Source: Sclerotinia nivalis (Eukaryota > Ascomycota > Leotiomycetes > Helotiales > Sclerotiniaceae). Taken from it: a stretch of 64,000 nucleotides of DNA. A model generated the notes under the pieces. It was not told the DNA's origin and ran no database searches. It saw nothing but the letters and a program-made list of their open reading frames with translations. Positions 44,537 through 55,861 of this stretch are shown one piece after another (within the stretch, counting starts at the first letter, position 1; the number at the start of each line of letters is the position of its first letter). The stretch spans positions 1,488,001-1,552,000 of the forward strand of contig JAPEIS010000004.1 in the NCBI GenBank assembly GCA_029531795.1, in the 5' to 3' direction. The position numbers and the translations under genes were made by a program.

Positions 44537-46415
44537 ATGAGTTCCAAGAATAGCTTGGTTGTACACAACCACGTGATCGATAATCCCAGCTCGGAAGAAG
44601 TCTCGAACTCTGTCATCCAGGAGAAGACTCAGAAAAGATGGACTAGTTATATATGGGATACCTTGGATAAATCACCTCAAGAAAGGAGATTCTTATTCAA
44701 GCTTGACTTGGCTGTTTTGACGTTTGCTTCTCTGGGTAAGTCTTCATTGTCAATATTCCAGGCACTCCGCACCCTCACACGACGACAAGTCTTCTAAATT
44801 TTGATCAATCAATCATTTAGGATATTTCATAAAGTATTTGGATCAACAAAATATCAACAATGCATTTGTCTCTGGGATGAAGGAGGACCTAGGATTGTAC
44901 GGAAACCAACTCAATTACATGGTGGCCACATGGACAGCGGGATATGTAATTGGTGGGATTCCTAGCAACATCATACTCACTCGAGTACGACCTTCTATAT
45001 GGATCCCCACGATTGAAGTATGTGACTGACTTCCACAATTTATCATTTGAGTATGGAGCTGATAGTGGTACAGATAGTCTGGACAATCTTGACCATGTGT
45101 ATGTCGCGCTGCAATAATGTGTCGCAGATATATGCGTTGCGGTTCCTGATTGGTTTGGCTGAAAGTGGTTTCTATCCTGGGATGCAGTATATCATCGGAT
45201 CGTGGTACAGAAGAGATGAGTTGGCGAAAAGATCATGCATATTTCATGCTACAGGTGCTCTTGGATCAATGTTTTCTGGCTATTTGATGGCGTCTGTGTA
45301 CCATCTCGGTGGCAAAGGCGGTATGAAAGGTTGGCAATGGTATGAAACTCGAGATAAGTTATTCATAACAATTGCAATGGTGACTCACGGCTGTGTAGGC
45401 TTTTCATCATCGACGGTGTTATTTCACTCCCCATCGCCATAGCGGGCTATTTCGTGCTGCCAGATGTCCCAGAAATTGCTAAGGCGTGGTACTTTTCCGA
45501 AGAGGTTTGTGTTTAACCAGCTTGCTGTTTTCCTGCTAATAAGATAATAGGAATTGGAGTACGGCAAGAAACGTATGGAATTAGAAGGTCGGGAGCAGAG
45601 AAAGCCATATACAAGAGCAAAGATAACGAAGATATTTTCATCATGGCACATATATGCTCTAACACTTTTATATGTGTATGGCTTTTTTTATCCCAAACAA
45701 TATAGATTCTGCTGACAAGCATTCAGAGCTTTCAACAACGGAGCGAGTGGGGCGGCACCAGTTTTTGCCCAATTTCTGAAAGACTCAAAAAACCCCAAGT
45801 ACACCGTGGGGCAAATAAATACATATCCAACGGGTACTTCGGCAGTACAAATTGTTACAACACTGGCCTATGCCTGGACTTCAGACACTATCTTGGATGG
45901 TAAACGCTGGCCACCAATTATCTTTGGAGGTGCTGTGAACATCACATGTTATGTTTCTCTCGCAATATGGGACATACCAATTGGATGGAAATGGGCCTGT
46001 TATTATATCATGGGCTCTGGGTATGGCCTTTCTGGTATTTGCATGGCGTAAGAGTTCATGGACCTCATAGACCGTTTAAAATACTGACAATGTTCCAGAT
46101 GGGCGCATGAGATATGCAATAAAGATAATGAAGAAAGGGCGATAGTGATTGGAATGATGAATGAGATGGCCTACGTTATTCAAGCTTGGTTACCATTAAT
46201 TGTTTGGCAACAAGTTGATGCTCCACAGTATCGAAAAGGATTCATCACTATTAGTGTGCTTTCTTTCATCCTTATCCTGACGACTTTTTTAATTAGATTT
46301 TTGTGGAAACGGGAGAAACTTCAGTGAGTGGAAAATGGATAATTCTAATGGTCAACCTTGTTGATACTGATGCGGATTTAGGGAGGCCGAGCGAACACGT
46401 GAATTGGAACAATGA
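44537..46415 (+). CDS. DAL5-type anion:cation symporter (MFS)
   Basis: Eight exons: 44537-44735, 44821-45017, 45074-45339, 45399-45504, 45551-45675, 45727-46047, 46099-46323, 46382-46415. They give exactly 491 codons (490 residues). All seven introns are 46-85 bp with GT...AG ends. The ATG at 44537 is used because the longer frame upstream starts at TTG. The protein has a hydrophilic N-terminus with the family segment [20 protein letters not shown], then [20 protein letters not shown], typical of the allantoate permease/anion:cation symporter group. Twelve membrane spans, a long central loop after [20 protein letters not shown] and a charged tail follow. The family imports carboxylates, vitamins or ureido compounds by proton symport at the plasma membrane. 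The substrate cannot be read from sequence. Confidence 0.9.
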
Positions 46416-47682
46416 GAGTTTGTTGTGTATATTGAACTAGAACATTAACAGCTTGTTGTTCTTGTCAAGTTAGATATTGGCGGCTAGTTGTTGATTTCGA
46501 ATGAATAATAAGTTTGTTGTCTACATCGAATAGAACATTGAATGCGTATGTTCATTTCGAATCGGGACAACAAAAGCGTGTTGTATAAATCAAACTAGAA
46601 GATCAATAGCTTCTAGTTCAACTAGGTGAAAGATAATGATATAAACTTGAAGCCAATCCTGATTGATGTGATTTTACTATATGCTGATGAGGTCGAGTAA
46701 GAAACTTTCGAAGGTAATGCCCGTTGAAGAGATAGGAATGAGGGTCGGATCTGAATAAATTGAGTAGCTCGATAAGGATAGAAATGCATCTGTTGATTCC
46801 AAGGTTGTTATTGTTGAATTCCCTTCATTTCACAGTTATATTGAGCATACTAGGTATTTATAGTAGAACTCGGTGGTGTTTCAATGTAAAGTGATCGTGG
46901 ACTCCATGAATCGTATTGTTTGATGTTGAGCCCTTGGTGGGGTGTCATAAACAGCCAATTAAAGGGGTGCGAACAAATCAAATGATGGGGAGAGAGCCAG
47001 AGTCTGATATCCATGGATAACAATATATCAAGACTCAAGAATCGCAAAAAAAGGAGTTTTAATAGAGAGAAATGATGATTAATGGTAGTACGGAAGTGGT
47101 TGAATAAATTCAAACAATTGTTGCATCTTTTCCCCATTTCCCTGCCCTAAATATTCTGCTGATTATGTAATGATATAATCATTCACCGCCTGCTTTAAGC
47201 GAAGAAAGATCTTTGGTCTGAGAACCTTATCAAGGTGGGATGGATGTCGAAGAAAAAAATCCTAAAACCTTCAAAATGTCGTCAAAGTTATCTTCAATTT
47301 GCAGTTATCTGCTCAATTTTCGACTTTTCATTCGCATTCAATTCAATTTTGATTGACTCTATATTTTTCTGTGTGTACCCACTTTCGATATAATTCTCTG
47401 ATTCTTCTGACTTCTCTGAGGAGTCGATTTCGAAGAGTTCTGAAAGAAATTTGTTCCTGTCCAATTTACGACATTGTAAGTCACTTCTTGCCAATTTGTT
47501 ACACCAACTCTGTATTCCTTGTGATTATGTTAACAGGAGATGCCAAACTGTTACACTCACCAGTATAGTTCTGCAAATGCAATCTTTCCTTGCGTTTCTT
47601 ATCATCGAGTGCATTCCGGCGTAGCGGGGCTAACGAAATCGCGATAGTATTTCAGATAGTTACTTGATAACGATTCTACAAG
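46416..47682. other. Intergenic with degenerate repeats; promoter of ADE4
   Basis: Three imperfect 35-40-bp units with the pattern GTTTGTTGT...GAA-TAGAACATT-A--GC start near 46418, 46512 and 46576. The rest is promoter-like. Minus frames at 46850-47137 and 47294-47494 and the plus frame 47353-47568 are not supportable. No convincing uORF was identified. Confidence 0.5.
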
Positions 47683-49509
47683 ATGTGCGGAATTCTCGGT
47701 TTGATATTGGCCGCATTTGATGACCCTTCTTCCACCGCTGCGGCAGCGGAGATACACGAAGCTCTTTACTATTTGCAACACAGAGGACAAGATGCATGTG
47801 GAATCGCTACATGTGCCGCCGGGGGTCGGATCTATCAATGCAAGGGTAATGGCATGGCTGCAAGAGTGTTCCAGGATGGATCTCGTGTGCAAGATCTTCC
47901 CGGGTTCATGGGCTTAGGTCACTTGAGATACCCTACAGCTGGAAGCAGTGCTAGTGCCGAAGCTCAACCTTTCTATGTCAACAGTCCTTACGGAATTACC
48001 TTCGCGCATAACGGAAACTTGATCAACGCCCCAGAGCTCAAGCACTTTCTCGATTTCGAAGCTCACAGACATATCAATACAGACAGCGACAGTGAGCTTA
48101 TGCTCAATATCTTCGCCAACGAGCTCAATGAGACCGGAAAGGCCCGTGTCAACGAGGAAGATATCTTCAAGAGCTTGGAGAGAATGTATGGCAGATGCGT
48201 TGGAGGTTGGGCTTGTACAGCAATGTTAGCTGGATTTGGCATTCTCGGTTTCCGCGATCCACACGGCATTCGCCCCCTTATCATGGGTTCTCGACCATCC
48301 TCCACTGTGGCTGGAGCCACGGATTATATGATGGCTTCTGAATCTATCGCTTTGACCCAACTCCAATTCTCGAATCTCGTTGATATTCTTCCCGGACAAG
48401 CCGTCATCATTAGAAAAGGCTCGAAACCGCTCTTCAGACAAATCGTTCCTCAAAAGAACTACGCCCCAGATATTTTCGAATATGTTTACTTCGCTAGGCC
48501 TGACTCGATTATTGATGGCATCAGTGTTCATCGAAGTCGACAGGCTATGGGATATAAGCTCGCCGATACCATCAGCAGAATTCTTGGGCCAGAAGCAATT
48601 AAGGAGATTGATGTTGTCATTCCAATCCCGGAAACTTCCAATACATCAGCTCAGAGTGTTTCGGAGCGTCTAAACATCCCTTACTGCCAAGGTTTTGTCA
48701 AGAACCGTTATGTATTCCGCACTTTCATCATGCCCGGACAAGGTGCTCGTCAAAAGTCTGTCCGCCGCAAGCTCAGTGCAATGGAGTCTGAATTTGCCGG
48801 ACGCACAGTCCTTTTGGTTGATGACAGTATCGTTCGTGGTACGACGAGTAGGGAGATTGTATTGATGGCCCGTGAGGCAGGCGCAAAAAAGGTCATTTTC
48901 GCTTCCTCTGCCCCACCGATCACCCACGCTCACATCTACGGTATTGATCTTGCTTCGCCTCAAGAGCTTGTCGCACATAACCGTGATAGACATGCAATTG
49001 CTAAACACATCGGTGCGGAAGAAGTTATCTATCAATCGTTGGAGGATTTGAAGGCATCGTGTGCGGAGCTTTCTCCTCGCGACCCAAAGACTCAAGAGTT
49101 CGAAGTTGGTGTTTTCTGTGGTACTTATGTAACACCCGTTCAGGATGGCTATTTTGAGCATTTGGAGAAGATTCGAGGTGAAACACGTAAGATGAAGGTT
49201 TTGGAAAGTGCGAAGGAAGCTGTCCTTCATGGTGTAGCAGGAGACAAAGAATTTAGTCTCATCACTCAGGGAGCAGTAGTGGACTCTAATGGTCAGGTAG
49301 TCCCCGAAGGCCACCAAGATAAGGTCGTCAATGGAACTGCGAATGGTAGTCCCAGACCCAAGCTAGAGGCCTCTGAGTCCAGTACGCCTTCAGTAAGAGA
49401 TCGTCAAGATATTAGGTATGTTTTATCGTTTTCAATGACTGGTCATAGAGAACATGCTGACTCTGGTAGTTTACATAATTTCGCTGATGCCAACAGAGGT
49501 TATGATTGA
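47683..49509 (+). CDS. ADE4: Amidophosphoribosyltransferase (first step of purine synthesis)
   Basis: Converts PRPP and glutamine to 5-phosphoribosylamine, the committed step of de novo purine synthesis, in the cytosol. Start ATG at 47683: MCGILGLI places the nucleophile Cys2 at the mature N-terminus, as required for a class II glutamine amidotransferase. Motifs: HRGQD (about residue 33), [10 protein letters not shown] (78-87), AHNGNL (109-114), VYFARPDS (271-278). The phosphoribosyltransferase PRPP loop [13 protein letters not shown] lies at about 376-388. A likely intron, 49416-49469 (GTATGT, GCTGAC branch, GGTAG), joins DI to SLHNF and gives 590 residues. It is 54 bp and free of stops, so retention would add 18 residues (608). 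Confidence 0.96.
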   Translation: MCGILGLILAAFDDPSSTAAAAEIHEALYYLQHRGQDACGIATCAAGGRIYQCKGNGMAARVFQDGSRVQDLPGFMGLGHLRYPTAGSSASAEAQPFYVNSPYGITFAHNGNLINAPELKHFLDFEAHRHINTDSDSELMLNIFANELNETGKARVNEEDIFKSLERMYGRCVGGWACTAMLAGFGILGFRDPHGIRPLIMGSRPSSTVAGATDYMMASESIALTQLQFSNLVDILPGQAVIIRKGSKPLFRQIVPQKNYAPDIFEYVYFARPDSIIDGISVHRSRQAMGYKLADTISRILGPEAIKEIDVVIPIPETSNTSAQSVSERLNIPYCQGFVKNRYVFRTFIMPGQGARQKSVRRKLSAMESEFAGRTVLLVDDSIVRGTTSREIVLMAREAGAKKVIFASSAPPITHAHIYGIDLASPQELVAHNRDRHAIAKHIGAEEVIYQSLEDLKASCAELSPRDPKTQEFEVGVFCGTYVTPVQDGYFEHLEKIRGETRKMKVLESAKEAVLHGVAGDKEFSLITQGAVVDSNGQVVPEGHQDKVVNGTANGSPRPKLEASESSTPSVRDRQDIRYVLSFSMTGHREHADSGSLHNFADANRGYD

Positions 49510-50340
49510 AATTTTTGAAATTTGGAAGTACACCCAAACTTGTGCAAACTTTTAGATATGGTGTAAATATGGCGTGGCTGTTTGAACTTGAATATTTCAG
49601 CTAGTATAGAGGTCTCCACAGATACCATGGGCCAGCTCACTGACTGGTATGGAGGAGATTGACCTACGGATCAACAAATATAAAAAAGAATTTTCATGAA
49701 ACCTACAATCATACTCATGTTTTCTTCATCAATGTGATGTTGGCGGAGACTAGAAATGTAAGTGCTTTGCTGTATAAAGTATGGCAACGAATTTGAGGGC
49801 TGTTTATTACAATTTTTCAAGAAAGGTGCGTTATAATACTTCGACAAGGAAAGTTTGTAGCGCAGGTAATAACCGAGCGGAGATCGTGAGAGACCTCTTC
49901 AATTTTGGATACTTAATCTCTGTTCGACCCAAAGGTTCCTATCATTCGAAGCATAGAAAAGAATCCTTTGTTTGGCCGGTAATGTTGGATACTCACAATA
50001 CCTCCACTATGGTGTGGTTTATGTTGTGGTTATCAAATTGTTGCAGGCTACTTCATGAAAAGAAGAGCCGTCGGTCAGCCCTGACTATTAGCGCACTGCT
50101 AAGGCTTATATCGGAAGCAGCTCTCGATCGAATCTACATTCTAAGGACTATGGGTTTATTTTCTGATCAAGCACAGTAGATGCTGTGTGTGAAACGAGCC
50201 TTGCGTGCCGCCGAATCTATGGTTAGTGCAACTTCCTCTTACGGTGGTCGCACAACACCGTAACAAAACTGCCCAAGCCTTATTGTTACCTTCCAGATTT
50301 GACCTTTACAACGCTCTTCTTCCTTCTTCAATAACAAATC
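49510..50340. other. Intergenic; one doubtful ORF
   Basis: 3' flank of ADE4 and promoter of the ankyrin gene. A plus ATG frame of 132 codons at 49781-50179 is basic and has no family features. It might be a lineage-specific gene, but nothing supports it beyond its length. The promoter has a pyrimidine-rich stretch just before the ATG at 50341. Confidence 0.45.
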
Positions 50341-53313
50341 ATGTCAGATCCATTTAGTGTCTCCGTGTCGGTTCTCACCGTCATAGGTGCTTGCGTCTCC
50401 ATCAGCAAAGCTCTCAACACGATAATCCAAAACTACAAAGATGCACCTTCGGAAATCACAGCCTTGTCTAAGGAAGTCGAAGATGATACGTTGATATTGC
50501 GGGAAATTAACAATCAACAACTTTCCCCAATTTCCGGTTCGAGTCTTAATGTTATCATCAGTCGAGCAGATGGAAAACTGGCGGAGTTGAAGGACTTCAT
50601 AGCTAAGCTTGGTGTCTTGCATACGAATGGAAGACCTCAACGCTCGTTTGAGAAACTAAAATGGACGAAGTCGAAAGAGAAGTCGAGAGAGTTGCTGACG
50701 GCGCTCCGAGATGTGAAGATTAATTTGGGTTTATTGATCAATAATAGCACTCTGTGGGTTCACCGCTCCATCAGTGTGTTCCGTCCATTCGTCGTTATCA
50801 AAAATGCTCCTTTACTTCAATCTTTAAAAAATAGATTGAGAATTACTTTCAATATCTTCAGAGTCTTAAAAAAAAAGTTCAAATTCCATTGAAATCGATC
50901 CCTGAGACGTGGGCTAATTTCTGCCAGTTCACAGGGAATTCAAACTCAATCCTCCGTGGATATGGTTTCTAATGATATTTCATCTCTCTCCTTGACAAAT
51001 AAAAGCCAGCACGATGCAATTTCTACCCATCTCGATCATCAAAATAGACAATTGGTTGAAATATCGAGAGATTTGAATGATCTTGTGCCAGTGAGGGATC
51101 TTTACCACAGAGAAGTTTTGAATATCTTGAGATATCAAGTGCAACCATCTGAACATAATGGGGCTTTGATTCGAGAATTCATGAACTTCATGCAAGCATC
51201 TGTTAGTTTTCTGTCTAATTCGTCGGGCCAAAGTTGACTTGATTAGCAACCTCACGGAATCGGTGCAGCACAGGCAACATATGATCAGAGATCAGAACCA
51301 GAATCACAATCCACTCCTGACATAGCAGTTCAGCTGAAAAAGCGGAAAGTGAAGGCGAACGTCTGCAACCCCGCATGTCCTTGTAGATGTCATAAACAGC
51401 GACGTTTCCGCACTCCGCGCTTTCTCGATTTTTTTATGGGTGCGTTGTCGCTGGGATTTTCAGGATTACCTCTTGTTAGCTGCGATAACTCTGCGTGTTG
51501 GTCTCGTAATTCGATGACCACCTCAGCGACATACTTCTTTCCCAGGTGGTTTCTGAACAGAGCTTTGTTTGTGGCTGTGGCAAATTCGATGGAACCTACT
51601 GTCAGCCTTAAGGTACTTCGAATAGTCGCATCTAAAGCCTGGGGTTATATTGGAATCCATCAATCCCCAGAGAACAATTCACAGGCAATCATGGACACAA
51701 AGCGTTTATTTGAAGAGGGGCTTGCCTCCCCCAATGACATTGATTTCGACCGAAAAGTCTCATTACTTCACGTAGGTAATGCTCTAGATTACCAATGTGC
51801 CAAAGTTTTTGACGAGTTGTAGTATTCAATAACTCAAGCAGACTTGGACTTTTGCAAGTTTCTTTTGGATATGGGAGCGGAAATGGATTTATGGACAGAA
51901 CCAATAGTGGGGTAAGCAAAAAGTCTGCTACTGATGGTAACAAGTAATTTGGTATTCCAAATTCCTTGTCCCCAGCAAACTATGATATTCACTACCGAAT
52001 TACAAGATTTTACTACCAGAAGTCTAGAAATTCTGTAACAAAAATGGTGGCCGATAGCATTAGGAGTGTGAAAGGTATACTGAAAAAATCTGACTCGATA
52101 CCTTAGTTACCCAGGTAAAACTGCCAACGAGGCTGCGCATCTCCTGTATTTGAGCCGTGGCCGTTATGAGATATTGAGCCTAAGATGTTGGCTACCTCTG
52201 GAATTCGAATTCGATGAAGCTAGCCTGAGAAAGCTATTTGAAATATTCCATCTTTCGCCCGAAGAGTTCCTCGTCGAGCAAGGCTTTCCACGCCTCCACA
52301 AAGCTGTCCTACGTGGTGATCTACAGATTGTACGTAAAGAGCTAGAAGTATCTACCAAAGATATCCACATGGTTGATCAGTATGGATATTCGGCAAGCTT
52401 TTGGGCAGCTATTCGACTAGATCCGCATTGTTTAGAAGTGCTTTTGGAGCATGGCGCGATTGATGGAGAGTCTTTGATTACTCTCGCATTTTTATACACA
52501 GCTAATCACCATCGTCAAAATGCCCGTCTGGAATGCATGCGCACACTTATTAAATATGGGAAATTGAGACTTGGCGCAAAATACTTGCGATGGGCCGCCA
52601 TCGCTCTCCATTTGGCCTGCAGAAATTTCCATTATGGTTGCCTACCCCCAGAAGTACCCCTATTGCTAGAAGCAGGCGCAAATCTCCATACTTGCGATCG
52701 GTATGGTCTATCGCCGTTATACTATGCTGTCTTTTGGAACAACCATTTGGTAATCAAAGCACTGCTCGACGCTGGTCTTTCAACTCAAACATTAACGCGC
52801 CAGAATTTCTGGACTGTCTTAACTAATGCCCATGAAGGAGCAGACGGCATTACACTACGATTGTTCATTCCTGCAAAGTTTAAAGTAACTGACCTTAGCC
52901 CAGAGGACTGGTTGCAGCTAGAAATTCCCTTGGCAGATTCTCGCAAAAACAGCTCACGACACTATGACTACTACACTGAAACGAGAAAGAATTATTTACA
53001 GTCTTGGTGGGAAGAATTTATCATTGGCCTGCAGGAACGAGTTGGATACCTTTCATCAACTCGATTGGAACAAGATGTCGGATGGGCTGGAAAATCTGAA
53101 AACCATTCCCACGCAACAATTACTTCGGAAGGCAGCCGCATCAAAGAAATATCCGAGCAAAATCATTCTTTGGAGACTGGGGACATTTCTAATGGCAAAG
53201 GAGCCAAAAGTCACGAATTGAGTGATCTTGGAAACGAATCGGACGGAGATAACAACTCAGATGAGGATTTTGAGGATGCCGTTGAGTTTCATGAGGGGTG
53301 TGCCGGTTTGTGA
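50341..53313 (+). CDS. Fungal ankyrin-repeat protein with helical N-terminal domain
   Basis: Predicted exons 50341-50753, 50928-51201, 51247-51771, 51823-51911 and 52107-53313 sum to 836 codons (835 residues). The N-terminus (MSDPFSVSVSVLTVIGACVS...) matches the helical domain at the start of many fungal STAND/ankyrin proteins of the innate-immunity or incompatibility type. A coiled-coil-like segment follows, then a Cys-rich stretch CNPACPCRCHKQRRFRTPRF. Ankyrin-like repeats follow around LFEEGLASPNDIDFDR, CKFLLDMGAEMD, LHKAVLRGDLQIVRKELE, CLEVLLEHGA and a last pair near LLLEAGANLHTCDRYGLSPL. The C-terminus is acidic (GNESDGDNNSDEDFED). Introns 1 and 4 are long (174 and 195 bp), so those junctions are less certain. 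Role unknown, likely protein binding. Confidence 0.8.
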
Positions 53314-54359
53314 TTTGTTATGATATTTTGTACCTGAATGTTTCGGCGGAATTGAAATACTCTTACATTTATTGGAACACTAGCATGGACGTTGATTCCA
53401 AAAACACATTCGTTTTTATACCTCTGTGATGTATTCGAGGTTTTTGGTTTTACACTCTGGATTGGGTTTAACTATTTTGTCTTATATCTACTACTCTTTT
53501 CGAACAATTGTCAGAGAGTTTTCATTCTCTTGATTATGCTAGTCCTTCACTTGCGCTGGCTTAATATTCGCAGACAATAAGTAATACCAGGCGAGACCAC
53601 TATACTTTTCTGATATCACTGAGCTTCTATGCTTTTCTACCGAATGTTTCACTCAGTTATGGAAGCACCAAATTTGATTTTTTTTAAGTGGGCTCCAGTA
53701 CAGCCGAGCTGCAAGGCGTAGTAGCTCTTGGTTTTTCAACACTTTGTTTTGCTTACAATGTTTATAATACCAACAGTTACAAACACTTTTGTTTCAAGCT
53801 TCGCAGTCGCTAGCGCTCAGCCTCATTTCTTTCGATTTTGTTGGTAGCTATCCCGCTATATGATTAGTTCCAATTAAGCAACTGGTAGAAGCATGTTGGA
53901 GGCGCATGGGAAGTTAATTTATGGATGCACGCTCGCTGTCATGCCTCTTGCTGGCTCGTTAAGCGCACAACTACCTGCTGCGGTAAGGTACGAGGTTCTG
54001 TTTACTGGAAGTGGAAATTATCTCTTTGTATGTTTTTGTCTCGCAGCTTTCTGGTATCGATGGGAAGGCGCAGAGGTCTATGAATAGGTACTCACAAGCG
54101 TTGGCTCAGTTCTGGACTTCGTATCCTTGATCAGCGGTGGTATGTTAGTCTCGGTACTCAGAATGCATATTCTATTTTAATGAAGCTCTAAATTTCGTAG
54201 GCGTGGAAGTTTGGAATATAAATACCTTACCATCACCTCTCAATAAACTTCTTTTGACCATCCAACATCTATCCTCTTTCAAGAATACTTGACTTGGTTA
54301 CTTTCCATTTGATTACTTTACTCCTTCACATACTCGAGAACCCAACTCTCCAATTAGTC
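53314..54359. other. Intergenic, no supportable gene
   Basis: 3' flank of the ankyrin gene and promoter of the decayed secreted-protein gene. Short plus frames at 53392-53580 and 53893-54087 are hydrophobic by composition and unconvincing. No repeats or RNA genes seen. Confidence 0.5.
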
Positions 54360-55280
54360 ATGCATATCATATTGACACACTCTCTTATCCTCCTGGGTAT
54401 TTTTACATACTCTTCCGCAGCATTAGTTCGGCAACAAACTTCTAGATTACCCCTTACGGAAGGCTTTCAAAATAATTTGGGGTTCAGTGTTGATAAGGAG
54501 CAGGCGGTTTCTCCTACTGCTGTAACGGATTTTAAACCGTTTGTACAGACGCCTGTATTTGCTGTTCCGTCTAGTGTAAGTTGTTCAATAGACAGTCTTG
54601 ATGGTAGTGCTGATATTGATTCCTCTTTAAGATAGCAAGTCCAGATTTAGAAGGTCCTGCTCCTACTGCTCAACCTTTGTCTGCAGTTGCGATTGATCGA
54701 CGTGATGACGCCGGTACGGATTTTGCTGAGCAACTTAACCCGCGCAATTTGAGAGAAGGAGGGTTCAACATGGCGACCTAGAGTCCCACTTCTTTTGCTG
54801 TCCTCGCCGGCCTTACACCATTTGAAACTCCGACGCCATTGCCTTCCATTACTGCGGTAAGTAGATTATGGGCTCAATTGAATATTACATGTGACACGAG
54901 CTAACATCAATGACCCAAGAATCCTACTTTTAGCGAGGAGTTCATGACGCCCACTACCACCATTATGTATTCCACCCATTTACTACACTGTGCGCGATGT
55001 GGCCAGAGAAGAAAGTAGCACCACAACAATACCATTGAGTCGAGCTCCACCACAAACTTTCCAGACAATCACTGCATCGTCTGCACTTGCTTCGATTACT
55101 CCAGCAAATCAACGCCGTGGTTTCTACGAGGATAAAGCTTATTGCGAGGCGCTTGCTCCGTCAGAGGTTCCCGATTGTCTTTTTGAGAAAGGTTTGTTGG
55201 TTCCTTATACGACTGTTACTACGGTTTTGGATGGTGCTACTAGGGCTTTGGTGGAGGTTAGTGAGGCGCCGCATGTATGA
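54360..55280 (+). pseudogene. Decayed secreted Ser/Thr/Pro-rich protein gene
   Basis: The ATG at 54360 starts a good signal peptide (MHIILTHSLILLGIFTYSSA). The mature part is Pro/Thr/Ser-rich. Exon-like pieces are 54360-54567, about 54637-54858, and 54921-55280, the last encoding SSTTTIPLSRAPPQTFQ, a CEALAPSEVPDCLFEKG pair of cysteines and a stop at 55278. The intron GTAAGT (54859) to CCAAG (54920) is clear. Breaks: the first junction needs a weak GT donor, an in-frame TAG lies at 54779, and a one-base shift is needed near 54975. I read it as a pseudogene of a wall or effector-like protein; sequencing indels could also explain the breaks. Confidence 0.55.
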
Positions 55281-55861
55281 TGGATGCTGGGATGAGGTTG
55301 TGCTGGTGTGGCAGGTTGGCTGTGAGATTTAAGGTTTAAAGTGTTTTGTGTATTTGGATACGGCTAATTTTTTGGATGGTTTGAATGGTTCATTTAGTTC
55401 AAAGGATTCAAAAGCTTCCGTCGATGGATGGTTGTTCGGACTATTGAGTGCACTGCTCACTACTCTGGTACTTTGGGTTGTCTATTGACTGTGGGGCAGG
55501 CCATTAGATTGATGTTAGGATAATGAAATGGATAATTATGCTGTAATTCTCGGTCTTCTGATGCTTAAATGATAGGTTGATAAAGTTGATAACCAGAAGT
55601 TCATCTGATAAGTTCATCCAGATGGTTCATGTATGAAAGAGTCCTCCGCTCCTTCCTGCACATCCAATTTTGAGGGCAGGTCCTTCCTTCCGTTCTCTGC
55701 TCGCCCGTAAATTGGTTATATTTCTGCGTTCTTCGTCTTTCATCTTTCCTTTCACAACCACAAACATACATTCGTTACAATCAGACTTACGTTGCTCTTT
55801 TTGGTTATTAGAACCATAGTCCCGTACCTCTTATTTTAAATTCAGCTATACATTCATAATC
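55281..55861. other. Intergenic, promoter of the MYND gene
   Basis: No gene. A pyrimidine-rich tract (about 55660-55770) and an A/T-rich stretch precede the ATG, as in many fungal promoters. Confidence 0.5.

Noticed and set aside
48063..49317. Long minus-strand ORFs under ADE4 (up to 215 codons)
   Set aside because: Antisense shadows of a strongly coding conserved gene.
49781..50179. 132-codon plus ORF between ADE4 and the ankyrin gene
   Set aside because: Only its length argues for it; no domain, signal peptide or intron pattern. Left as doubtful in the intergenic entry.
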